Assembly (NCBI RefSeq): GCF_004134865.1 | Contig: NZ_SDPO01000004.1 | Span: forward strand, 483,673 to 547,672 | Direction of reading: 5' to 3' | From: Agromyces fucosus | Lineage (GTDB): Bacteria; Actinomycetota; Actinomycetes; Actinomycetales; Microbacteriaceae | DNA length: 64,000 nucleotides | Shown: piece after piece, positions 53,286 through 60,727 of the stretch | Layout of the letters: each line of letters starts with the position of its first letter | Numbering within the stretch: position 1 is the first letter of the stretch | Program-made: the position numbers and the translations under genes | The notes under the pieces: generated by a model | Database searches by the model: none | Seen by the model: the letters and a program-made list of their open reading frames with translations, nothing else | Told to the model about the DNA's origin: nothing

Positions 53286-53990
53286 TCAGTGCACGACGGC
53301 GAGGAGCACGCCCACCCCGATGAACAGCGATCCGAAGACGCTGTTCAGCACGCGCTGGCCGCGCACCGAACGGGTGAACCTCCGCAGGCCGTGCGCCGCC
53401 ACCGCGAAGAAGCCCCACATCACGATCACGTCGACCACCACGACCGTCAGCCCGACGATCAGGTATTGCGGCAGGAGCGGCAGCTCGGGACGGATGAACT
53501 GCGGCAGGAAGGCGAGGAAGAAGACGATCGCCTTCGGATTCAGGAGATTCACCCAGAGGCCCCTGCGGAACATCGACCAGCGCGACTCCGCGCTCCCGGC
53601 TGGCGCCTGCCGCGCGTCATCCGGTTCGCCTTCGTTCGTGTCGACGCCGTCGGCGTCGCCCTCGCCGTCCTCCGCGCGGCCGTCGTCAGCGGCGGCCGGC
53701 GGCTGCGGCTTCGCGAGCAGTTGCCGGATGCCGAGGTACACGAGGTACGCGGCTCCCGCGTACCGGATCACCTCGAACGCGATGGGCGACCCCGCGACGA
53801 GGACGCCGAGGCCGGCGGCGACGATCAGGATGTGCACGATGAGGGCGGCCTGCTGGCCGAGGATGCCCCAGATCGAGCGCCGGAAGCCCACGTTCAGGGA
53901 GTTGCCCATCGTGTTGATCGCGCCCGCGCCCGGGGTGAAGCTGATGACGAAGCACGCGGCGAGGAGCGTCGCCCAGAGCGAGAGTTGCAC
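53286..53990 (-). CDS. LysE/RhtB-family amino acid exporter with acidic loop
   Basis: A 234-residue membrane protein with six predicted helices. The N-terminal ISFTPGAGAINTMGNSL is the LysE/RhtB signature, and LLNPKAIVFFLAFLPQFI marks helix 4. Between helices 3 and 4 there is an unusually long, acidic, Pro/Ala-rich loop (about residues 90-135, with DDGRAEDGEGDADG). It should export an amino acid or derivative. TACGCT (54002-53997) ends six bases before GTG 53990, supporting this start. It diverges from nhaA. Confidence 0.82.
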   Translation of the reverse strand: MQLSLWATLLAACFVISFTPGAGAINTMGNSLNVGFRRSIWGILGQQAALIVHILIVAAGLGVLVAGSPIAFEVIRYAGAAYLVYLGIRQLLAKPQPPAAADDGRAEDGEGDADGVDTNEGEPDDARQAPAGSAESRWSMFRRGLWVNLLNPKAIVFFLAFLPQFIRPELPLLPQYLIVGLTVVVVDVIVMWGFFAVAAHGLRRFTRSVRGQRVLNSVFGSLFIGVGVLLAVVH

Positions 53991-53996
53991 CGCACC

Positions 53997-54002
53997 AGCG
54001 TA
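53997..54002 (-). promoter_or_regulatory. -10 box TACGCT of the LysE-type gene, leaderless
   Basis: Minus-strand TACGCT ends six bases before the GTG at 53990, the same box and spacing as at ppx and the HlyIII gene. Confidence 0.5.
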
Positions 54003-54062
54003 GGCGTGGAGGGCCCAGCGCAGGCGCGCCGCCCGGGTGGAATGCCCGTCGCCCGTAGACTG

Positions 54063-54126
54063 CCACGAGGAGCGCCGGGAAGTCTGGTCGGCCGACGGGA
54101 GACCGTCGTCACTGTTCCGCCTTGTC
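54063..54126 (+). ncRNA. Probable nhaA-I motif (lithium riboswitch class I) in the nhaA leader
   Basis: The leader folds as a three-way junction: P1 ACGAGG (54065-54070) with CCTTGT (54120-54125), P2 GCCG/CGGC (54074-54077 and 54089-54092), P3 GACGG/CCGTC (54094-54098 and 54103-54107), with conserved-looking GGGAAGTCTGGT and GTCACTGTTCCGC joining segments. nhaA-I RNAs are known upstream of nhaA in actinobacteria and sense lithium or sodium. Downstream, GACT/AGTC (54157-54160 and 54167-54170) can enclose part of the ribosome site. The match is from memory; a covariance search would settle it. Confidence 0.68.
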
Positions 54127-54174
54127 GCACGCGCTTCCCACGCAGCTCGTGCACGCGACTTCCAGGAGTCCGAT

Positions 54175-55374
54175 ATGAACTTCCTCCGCTCCGAGCGATG
54201 GGCCGCCGCCCTCCTCCTCATCGCCGCCGTGCTGGGCCTCCTGGTCGCGAACCTCTCGTTCGGGCCGGCGCTCATCGACCTCAAGAACGAGCACATCGAC
54301 CTGCCCTGGCTCGGCCTCGACCTCTCGACCGGCCACTGGATCAGCGACGGACTGCTCGCGATCTTCTTCTTCATCGTCGCGGTCGAGCTGAAGCGCGAAC
54401 TCGTCATCGGCGAGCTCAACAGCCTGTCGAAGGCCCTGCTGCCGGCGATCGCCGCGGTCGGCGGGGTCGTCGTGCCCGCCCTCATCTTCTTCGCCTTCAC
54501 GGCCGGCACCGAGACGGTCGACGGATGGCCCATCCCCACCGCGACCGACATCGCCTTCGCCCTCGGGGTGCTCGCGATGTTCGGCACTTGGATCCCGACA
54601 CGAGTGCGGGTGTTCCTCCTCGCCCTCGCCGTGCTCGACGACCTCATCGCGATCCTGATCATCGCCTTCTTCTTCACCGCCGACGCCGACCTCGCCTCGC
54701 TCGGCTTCGCGGGCATCGCCATCGCCCTGTTCGGCGCCGTGAGCCGCATCATGAAGCCGCGCTCGGCGTGGATCCTCTCGCGAAAGCCGCAGTGGCCGAT
54801 CGTGGTCGTGCTGATCGTGCTCGGCGTGCTCGCGTGGTACTTCGTCTACCAGTCGGGGGTGCACGCGACGATCGCGGGCGTAGCCCTCGGCCTCGTCATG
54901 GCCCGCCGTCCCGGCGGGCGGGCGGTGCACACCCTCGAGCCGTGGTCGAACGGCGTGATCCTGCCGCTCTTCGCGTTCTCGGCGGCGATGGTCGCCGTGC
55001 CGCAGGTGCAGCCGAGCGAGCTCGACCCCGCGTTCTGGGGCATCCTCATCGGGCTGCCGGTCGGCAAGATCGTGGGCATCATGCTCGCGGGCGGCCTCGG
55101 TGCGCTCGTCGTGCGTCGGCGAACGGGCACCCCGCTGACGCTCGGCGACCTCTTCGTCATCGGTGCGCTCGGCGGCATCGGCTTCACGGTGTCGCTGCTC
55201 ATGAACGAGTTGGCGTTCGTCGGGCTGCCCGAGGTCGCCGACGAGGGCACCCTCGCCGTGCTGCTCGGCTCGGGCATCGCGATCGTCGTCTCGGCGATCG
55301 TCGTGAGTCTGCGCTCGCGCCACTACAAGCGGCACGGCGGCCACGCCGGCGTCGGCGGGGCGTTCTCGCGCTGA
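54175..55374 (+). CDS. nhaA: Na+/H+ antiporter NhaA
   Basis: Exchanges internal sodium or lithium for protons. The 399-residue protein has about 12 helices. Key blocks are LLAIFFFIVAVELKREL, PTATDIAFALGVLAM (helix 4, unwound TP motif) and VFLLALAVLDDLIAILII, where the paired aspartates are the ion-binding site. VHATIAGVALGL and GGIGFTVSLLMNELAF are also typical. ATG 54175 follows AGGAG. The leader holds a probable nhaA-I riboswitch, implying ion-controlled expression. Confidence 0.95.
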   Translation: MNFLRSERWAAALLLIAAVLGLLVANLSFGPALIDLKNEHIDLPWLGLDLSTGHWISDGLLAIFFFIVAVELKRELVIGELNSLSKALLPAIAAVGGVVVPALIFFAFTAGTETVDGWPIPTATDIAFALGVLAMFGTWIPTRVRVFLLALAVLDDLIAILIIAFFFTADADLASLGFAGIAIALFGAVSRIMKPRSAWILSRKPQWPIVVVLIVLGVLAWYFVYQSGVHATIAGVALGLVMARRPGGRAVHTLEPWSNGVILPLFAFSAAMVAVPQVQPSELDPAFWGILIGLPVGKIVGIMLAGGLGALVVRRRTGTPLTLGDLFVIGALGGIGFTVSLLMNELAFVGLPEVADEGTLAVLLGSGIAIVVSAIVVSLRSRHYKRHGGHAGVGGAFSR

Positions 55375-55394
55375 GCCGACCCGCGCTCGCACGG

Positions 55395-55465
55395 ACATCT
55401 GCGCAATCTCGGAGCCATCCGACGGTTCGGGTCCGAAGCTGTGCGGATCTCCGATCGTGTGGCAG
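55395..55465. repeat. Dispersed palindromic repeat, copy 1
   Basis: Contains ATCTCGGAGC, TTCGGGTCCGAA and GGATCTCCGATCGTGTGGC. Its right part (55429-55465) aligns with 56000-56036 with about eight mismatches in 37 bases. Together the two copies bracket the small gene at 55634-55930. It may also help to end nhaA transcription. Confidence 0.6.
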
Positions 55466-55598
55466 ACCGTGGCCTGTGGCCTGTGGCCTGTGGCGGACCG
55501 TGGCCTGTGGTGGACCGTGGCCTGTGGCCCGTGGCCTGTGGCCTGTGGCCTGTGGCCTGTGGCCTGTGGCCTGTGGCGGACCGTGGCCTGTGGTGGGT
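55466..55598. repeat. Heptanucleotide GTGGCCT tandem array
   Basis: About 130 bases made of GTGGCCT (equivalently CCTGTGG) units interrupted by GTGGCGGACC and GTGGTGGACC variants, with a run of six perfect units at about 55531-55575. It starts exactly where repeat copy 1 ends in TGTGGC, so the array probably grew by slippage from that end. The units are not a multiple of three and no gene is read through. Confidence 0.85.
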
Positions 55599-55621
55599 GA
55601 GCGGGGGGCGGGGCGATGCAC

Positions 55622-55627
55622 CAGACT
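55622..55627 (+). promoter_or_regulatory. -10-like box CAGACT, leaderless start at 55634
   Basis: CAGACT ends six bases before the ATG of the small gene, the standard spacing for leaderless genes in this window. The first base deviates from TANNNT. Confidence 0.4.
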
Positions 55628-55633
55628 GGATGG

Positions 55634-55930
55634 ATGAGCGACCGCACGCCCGCCGCCCGATTCCTTCGCGCCGAGCTGCACGAGATCCGCCGTCGCGGGC
55701 TCGGCAAGGCGTGGCACGCCGCACTGCTCATCGCGGGCGAGGCGACGGGTCTCGGTGGGCCGTCGGTCGCCGATCTCGTCGTGCTGCGCACGAGTACCGA
55801 TGCTCCGGTGATCCGCACGCGCGCCGGATCGCTCGACGAGGCCGATGCCCTGCTGCGGGCGATCAACACCGACCTCGAGCAGATGTCGGTCGAGGAGTTC
55901 CTCGCCGAGTGGGGCCACCTGAAGGTCTAG
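55634..55930 (+). CDS. Small hypothetical protein, 98 residues
   Basis: A soluble protein I do not recognise. A basic N-terminal helix (TPAARFLRAELHEIRRRGLG) is followed by an Ala-rich helix, a strand DLVVLRTSTD, and an acidic helical C-terminus (INTDLEQMSVEEFLAEWG). Codon use and GC3 look like those of its neighbours, so it is probably real. It lies between the two copies of a palindromic repeat and behind the heptamer array. No function is suggested by context. Confidence 0.65.
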   Translation: MSDRTPAARFLRAELHEIRRRGLGKAWHAALLIAGEATGLGGPSVADLVVLRTSTDAPVIRTRAGSLDEADALLRAINTDLEQMSVEEFLAEWGHLKV

Positions 55931-55954
55931 CCGACGGCCCTGTCGAGCTGCTTC

Positions 55955-56040
55955 ACCACGATCTCGGAGCTCTGCGCAGGTTCGGATCCGCGGGCGGCTC
56001 GGATCCGAGATCGCGCCGATCTCCGATCCTGTGGCGGCAG
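55955..56040. repeat. Dispersed palindromic repeat, copy 2
   Basis: CGATCTCGGA (55959-55968) and TCCGAGATCG (56004-56013) form a 10-base inverted repeat enclosing two CGGATCCG palindromes. The right end GATCTCCGATCCTGTGGC matches copy 1. It sits just after mfd (minus strand) and may serve as its terminator. Confidence 0.6.
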
Positions 56041-56058
56041 CCGGACGCCACGGCGGAG

Positions 56059-59000
56059 TCAGCTGCCAGGAGCGGCGGTGGACGCCTGCCCCGCGGCATC
56101 CGTCGCCGGAGCCTCGGGAATCGGGAAGATCGCGATGATGAGTCGCGACACCCAGTCGATGAGGTCGGCGTCGCTCGGCAGCTCGCCGTTCGTGACGGGG
56201 AACGGCACGAGGATCACGTCGTTCTGGGCGAAGTGCTTGGCGCCCGGGTACATGCGCTCGAGGCGCACGCGGCGCGAGTCGGGGATGTTCGCGGGCGCGA
56301 TGCGGAGCTTCGATCCGGTCGCGATGACGTCGGAGAGGCCTGCCCGCTGCGCCTCGCGGCGGAGCCGGGAGATCGCCACGAGGTGCTTGACCTGCTCGGG
56401 CGGCTCGCCGTAGCGGTCGACGAGTTCGTCGACGACCTGGTCGATCTGGCCGTCCTTCGCGGCCGGACCGCTCGCGGCCGACAGTTTCTGGTAGGCCTCG
56501 AGCCGCAGCCGCTCGGAGTCGACGTAGTCCTCGGGGATGTGCGCATCGACGGGCAGCTCGAGCCGCAGCTCGGTCTGACCGGTGGCGACGTCGCCGCGGA
56601 ACGCCGAGACGGCCTCGCCGATCATGCGGAGGTAGAGGTCGAAGCCGACGCCCGCGATGTGGCCCGCCTGCTCGGCGCCGAGCAGGTTGCCCGCGCCGCG
56701 GATCTCGAGGTCTTTCAGGGCGACCTGCATGCCGCTGCCGAGCTCGTTGTTGGCGGCGATCGTCGAGAGCCGGTCGTGCGCGGTCTCGGAGAGCGGCTTC
56801 GCCGGGTCGTAGAGGAAGTAGCCGTAGGCGCGCTCGCGGCCTCGACCGACCCGACCGCGCAGCTGGTGCAGCTGGCTGAGCCCGTACTTGTCGGCCCGGT
56901 CGATGATGATCGTGTTCGCATTCGTGATGTCGAGGCCGGTCTCGATGATGGTCGTCGAGACCAACACGTCGAACTTGCGCTCCCAGAAGTCGTTCACGAT
57001 CTGCTCGAGCACGTGCTCGTTGAGCTGTCCGTGGGCGACGGCGATGCGCGCCTCCGGCACGAGCTCGGCGAGCTGCGCCGCGACCCGGTTGATCGACGAC
57101 ACCCGGTTGTGCACGAAGAACACCTGGCCCTCGCGGAGCATCTCGCGACGGATCGCCGCGGCCACCTGCTGGTCGGAGTACGGCCCCACGAAGGTGAGGA
57201 TGGGGTGACGGTCTTCGGGCGGGGTCGCGAGCGTCGACATCTCGCGGATGCCGGTGACCGCCATCTCGAGCGATCGCGGGATCGGCGTCGCGCTCATCGC
57301 GAGGATGTCGACGTTGGTCTTCAGCTTCTTCAGCGCGTCCTTGTGCTCGACGCCGAATCGCTGCTCCTCGTCGATGATGACGAGGCCGACGTCTTTGAAC
57401 GTCACCTTCTCGGTGAGGATGCGGTGCGTGCCGATGACCATGTCGACGGTGCCGTCGGCGAGCCCGGCGATCGTGTCGCGCGCCTCCTTGTCGGACTGGA
57501 ACCGGCTGAGGGCGCGCACGTGCACGGGGAAGCCCGCGTAGCGCTCGGTGAACGTCTCGAGGTGCTGCTTGACGAGGAGCGTCGTCGGCACGAGCATCGC
57601 GACCTGCTTGCCCTCCTGGATCGCCTTGAAGGCGGCGCGCACCGCGACCTCGGTCTTGCCGAAGCCGACGTCGCCGGCGAGCAGGCGGTCCATCGGGATC
57701 GACCGTTCCATGTCGGCCTTGACCTCGTCGATCGTCTGCAGCTGGTCGGGCGTCTCGGTGAACGGGAACGCCTCCTCGAGCTCGTGCTGCCATGGGGTGT
57801 CGGGGCCGAACGCGTGACCCTTCGACGCCATGCGGGCCGAGTAGAGCTTCACGAGCGAGACGGCGATGTCGCGCACGGCCTTGCGCGCCTTGCCCTTGGC
57901 CTGCGCCCAGTCGCTGCCGCCCATCTTGGAGAGCGACGGCGCCTCGCCGCCCACATACCGCGAGAGCAGGTCGAGCTGGTCGGTCGGCACGAAGAGCCGG
58001 TCTCCCGCGTGCCCGCGCTTCGACGGCGCGTACTCGATGACGAGGTACTCGCGCACCGCGGTCGGTTGCTGCTGGATGCCCGCGGTGCGGCTCGGACCGG
58101 TCGGCCGCGCGCCCGTCGCGACCTCGCGCTGCACCATCTCGATGAACTTGCCGATGCCGTGCGTCTGGTGCACGACGAAGTCGCCGGCCTTCAGCTGCAG
58201 CGGGTCGACGACGTTGCGGCGCCGGCTCGCGAGCTTCTTGCCCTGGCGTGCGTCGTAGCCGGCGGCACGGCCGTAGAACTCGGACTCGGCGAGCAGCCCG
58301 AGCTTGACCCCCGGCACCTCGTAGCCGTGAGCGGCGTCGGCCTGCACGAGGTATGCGACACCGGGTTCGAGTTCGGCGGGCACGTCGTCGACGAGCCGGG
58401 CCGCGAGGCCGGCCTCGGCGAGCACGTCGCGTGCGCGCTCGACGAGGCCGTGACCGGCGGATGCCACGACGAGCGTCCACCCGTCGCGCAGGCGCTCGGC
58501 GGCGTGGTCGACGGCCCCGGCCACGTTGCCCTGGAAGCTCGGCATCGCGTTGGCGACGACTCGCACGGTCGTGGTGGCGCTCGTCAGCTGCGACTCGGCC
58601 TCCCCGCCGGCTGCGCCTCCGCCGGCCGCGGCGACGACCTCGGCGGCGTCGCCCATGTCGAAGCCCGAGAAGTTCCACCACACGCGCTGCGGATCGGGCT
58701 GGCCCGGGGTGCTGAACAGCACGGCGTCGCGAAGCTCGCGCACGGTCAGGAAGTCGCCCGCCGCGAGGTCGATCGGGGCGGCGGCCCCGGCGGTCGCGGC
58801 ATTCCACGCGGCGGCGAGGAACTCCCGGTTCGTCTCGCCGAGGTTGACGGCCCGACCGGCCACCCGCTCGGGCTCGAGCACGGCGACGGCGGCGCCCTGC
58901 GGCAGGTAGTGCGCGAGCGGCACCAGTCGTTCGAGCAGGGCGGGCGCGAGCGACTCCATGCCCTCGACGGGAATGCCCTCGGAGACCTTCTCGAGGAGGC

Positions 59001-59781
59001 CCGCGAGGCTCGGGAACTCGTGCACCATCTCGCGTGCGCGCTGCCGCACCGGCTCGGTGAGCAGCAGCTCGCGGCTCGGCGGGAGCGACACGCGCTCGAC
59101 GACATCGGGCAGCGAACGCTGGTCGGCGACCGAGAACGCACGGAGTTCTTCGACCTCGTCGCCGAAGAACTCGACGCGCACGGGGTGGTCGGCCGTGGGC
59201 GGGAAGACGTCGAGGATGCCGCCGCGCACCGCGAACTCACCGCGTCGCGCCACCATGTCGACTCGCGCATATGCGAGGTCGACGAGTCGCACCGCGAGTT
59301 CGGCGAGGTTGTAGCCGCGCCCGCCGGCGACGAGTTCGACGGGGTCGAGCGACGCGAGATTGTCGGCGAGGGGCTGCAGCGCCGCTCGCACCGACGCGAC
59401 GACGACGAGCGGATGCCGCGACCCCTCTGCCGCCCAATCGTGCATGCGCCTGATGGCATGGAGACGGCGACCCACCGTCTCGGCCGAGGGGCTCAGCCGC
59501 TCGTGCGGCAGGGTCTCCCAGGCGGGGAACTCGATGAGCTCGGCGTCGGGGAGGTACGGCGCGAGTGAGGCTCGCAGCGACTCGCCCTCGCGACTCGTCG
59601 CGGTGACGGCGAGCAGGGCCGGCGGCAGGCCGGCGTCGGCTCGGCGCTGGAGCAGGCCCGCGATCAGCGGGGCGTCGAGGCCCGCGGGTGCCGAGAAGTC
59701 TGCGTTCCGCTGGGCTTCGGCGAGTGCCGCATCGATGGTTTCGGCACGCGAAAGCGCCGTGAGAAAGCCCTGGAGGTTCAC
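56059..59781 (-). CDS. mfd: Transcription-repair coupling factor
   Basis: A 1240-residue translocase that removes RNA polymerase stalled at DNA damage and recruits UvrA. In order: UvrB-like N-terminal region (from about residue 30), RNA polymerase interaction domain (DFVVHQTHGIGKFIEM near 540), and RecG-like helicase motor with Walker A GDVGFGKTEVA near 703, DEEQRFG near 803 and RVGRGRERAYGYF, then the C-terminal D7 domain that masks UvrA binding. GTG 59781 is preceded by TAGACT with a six-base gap, so it appears leaderless. Length is normal. Confidence 0.96.
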   Translation of the reverse strand: MNLQGFLTALSRAETIDAALAEAQRNADFSAPAGLDAPLIAGLLQRRADAGLPPALLAVTATSREGESLRASLAPYLPDAELIEFPAWETLPHERLSPSAETVGRRLHAIRRMHDWAAEGSRHPLVVVASVRAALQPLADNLASLDPVELVAGGRGYNLAELAVRLVDLAYARVDMVARRGEFAVRGGILDVFPPTADHPVRVEFFGDEVEELRAFSVADQRSLPDVVERVSLPPSRELLLTEPVRQRAREMVHEFPSLAGLLEKVSEGIPVEGMESLAPALLERLVPLAHYLPQGAAVAVLEPERVAGRAVNLGETNREFLAAAWNAATAGAAAPIDLAAGDFLTVRELRDAVLFSTPGQPDPQRVWWNFSGFDMGDAAEVVAAAGGGAAGGEAESQLTSATTTVRVVANAMPSFQGNVAGAVDHAAERLRDGWTLVVASAGHGLVERARDVLAEAGLAARLVDDVPAELEPGVAYLVQADAAHGYEVPGVKLGLLAESEFYGRAAGYDARQGKKLASRRRNVVDPLQLKAGDFVVHQTHGIGKFIEMVQREVATGARPTGPSRTAGIQQQPTAVREYLVIEYAPSKRGHAGDRLFVPTDQLDLLSRYVGGEAPSLSKMGGSDWAQAKGKARKAVRDIAVSLVKLYSARMASKGHAFGPDTPWQHELEEAFPFTETPDQLQTIDEVKADMERSIPMDRLLAGDVGFGKTEVAVRAAFKAIQEGKQVAMLVPTTLLVKQHLETFTERYAGFPVHVRALSRFQSDKEARDTIAGLADGTVDMVIGTHRILTEKVTFKDVGLVIIDEEQRFGVEHKDALKKLKTNVDILAMSATPIPRSLEMAVTGIREMSTLATPPEDRHPILTFVGPYSDQQVAAAIRREMLREGQVFFVHNRVSSINRVAAQLAELVPEARIAVAHGQLNEHVLEQIVNDFWERKFDVLVSTTIIETGLDITNANTIIIDRADKYGLSQLHQLRGRVGRGRERAYGYFLYDPAKPLSETAHDRLSTIAANNELGSGMQVALKDLEIRGAGNLLGAEQAGHIAGVGFDLYLRMIGEAVSAFRGDVATGQTELRLELPVDAHIPEDYVDSERLRLEAYQKLSAASGPAAKDGQIDQVVDELVDRYGEPPEQVKHLVAISRLRREAQRAGLSDVIATGSKLRIAPANIPDSRRVRLERMYPGAKHFAQNDVILVPFPVTNGELPSDADLIDWVSRLIIAIFPIPEAPATDAAGQASTAAPGS

Positions 59782-59787
59782 CCGTCG

Positions 59788-59793
59788 AGTCTA
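59788..59793 (-). promoter_or_regulatory. -10 box TAGACT of mfd, leaderless
   Basis: Minus-strand TAGACT ends six bases before GTG 59781. Confidence 0.55.
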
Positions 59794-59895
59794 CGCGGCG
59801 CATCCGACACCCCTCCCACGGGTTGCAGAACCGCGCCGCGTCGGTGCCGGCCGATACGATGGGCGCCGCAGTCGAAACGCCAGGAGGCCCTCCGC

Positions 59896-60627
59896 ATGAT
59901 CACCGCCGCCGCCGACGGATCCGCCCTCGGGAACCCGGGCCCTGCAGGCTGGGCCTGGTACGTCGACGACTCGTGCTGGGCGGCCGGCGGCTGGAAGCAC
60001 GCGACCAACAACCAGGGCGAGCTGAAGGCCGTACTCGAGCTCTTCCGGGCCACGGCCCACCTCGACGACGAGCTGCTCGTGCAGTGCGACAGCCAGTACG
60101 TGATCAACTCCGTGACGAAGTGGATGCCCGGCTGGAAGCGCAAGGGCTGGCGCAAGGCCGACGGCAAGGCCGTCATGAACGTCGAGCTCCTGCAGGAGAT
60201 CGACGAGGCCATCGCTGGCCGGCGCTACCGATTCGAGTGGGTCAAGGGCCACATCGGCCACGCGCTCAACGAGGCGGCCGACCTCCGCGCTCGCGCCGTC
60301 GCCGAGGCGTATCAGCGCGGACGAGAGATCCCGACGGGTCCCGGATGGAGCGCGGACTGCGAAGACGGCGGGGCGACGACGGTTGCGGTCGCACCCACCG
60401 TGGACGCCGCGATGTCCGAAGACCTGCCCGAGCCGGTCGACCTGGGAACGCCGGACCTCGTGCTCGGCGAGCCCGAAGTCGACGACGCCCTCTTCAGCCT
60501 CGAAGAAGCGCCCGAGGCGTGGCACAGCGTCACCCTCGAGCTGTCGACCGAGGAGATCGACCGGCTCCGCCTTCGCGCGCAGGCCGAGGGGCTGTCGCCC
60601 GAGGAGTTCCTCCGCCGGCTGATCTGA
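59896..60627 (+). CDS. rnhA: Ribonuclease HI with C-terminal extension
   Basis: Cleaves RNA in RNA-DNA hybrids. Residues 1-140 form the RNase H domain with catalytic D7 (AADGSALGNPGP), E42 (NNQGEL), D65 (QCDSQYVINS), H119 (WVKGHIGH) and D129 (NEAADLRAR). A further 100 residues follow: an acidic linker and then VTLELSTEEIDRLRLRAQAE and GLSPEEFLRRLI, which resemble a ribbon-helix-helix segment. ATG 59896 follows CAGGAGG. TACGAT at 59855-59860 is a likely -10. It diverges from mfd. Confidence 0.92.
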   Translation: MITAAADGSALGNPGPAGWAWYVDDSCWAAGGWKHATNNQGELKAVLELFRATAHLDDELLVQCDSQYVINSVTKWMPGWKRKGWRKADGKAVMNVELLQEIDEAIAGRRYRFEWVKGHIGHALNEAADLRARAVAEAYQRGREIPTGPGWSADCEDGGATTVAVAPTVDAAMSEDLPEPVDLGTPDLVLGEPEVDDALFSLEEAPEAWHSVTLELSTEEIDRLRLRAQAEGLSPEEFLRRLI

Positions 60628-60665
60628 CCGGCGAGCTCGACCCGGCACTGCACGGTGATCAGCCC

Positions 60666-60695
60666 TTGCGGGGACGATCCTATTGGATCTATGGT
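60666..60695 (+). promoter_or_regulatory. Possible promoter of the SGNH gene (TTGCGG-18-TATGGT)
   Basis: TTGCGG (60666-60671) and TATGGT (60690-60695) are 18 bases apart. A start near 60702 leaves a short leader with GAAGGGAT before GTG 60728. Confidence 0.4.
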
Positions 60696-60727
60696 CGTGA
60701 ACACTGTTTCCGACGAAGGGATCATCC

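Noticed and set aside
54063-54126. nhaA leader as a cobalamin riboswitch because of GGGAAG and CACTG segments
   Set aside because: It is far too short for a cobalamin riboswitch and the gene is an ion antiporter; the three-way junction suits nhaA-I better.
55466-55598. Heptamer array considered as a CRISPR or phage-type array
   Set aside because: Units are only seven bases, without spacers, and no cas genes are present.
60691-60727. ATG at 60691 as start of the SGNH protein
   Set aside because: It is out of frame with the SGNH gene and overlaps the proposed -10 box; GTG 60728 has a good ribosome site.
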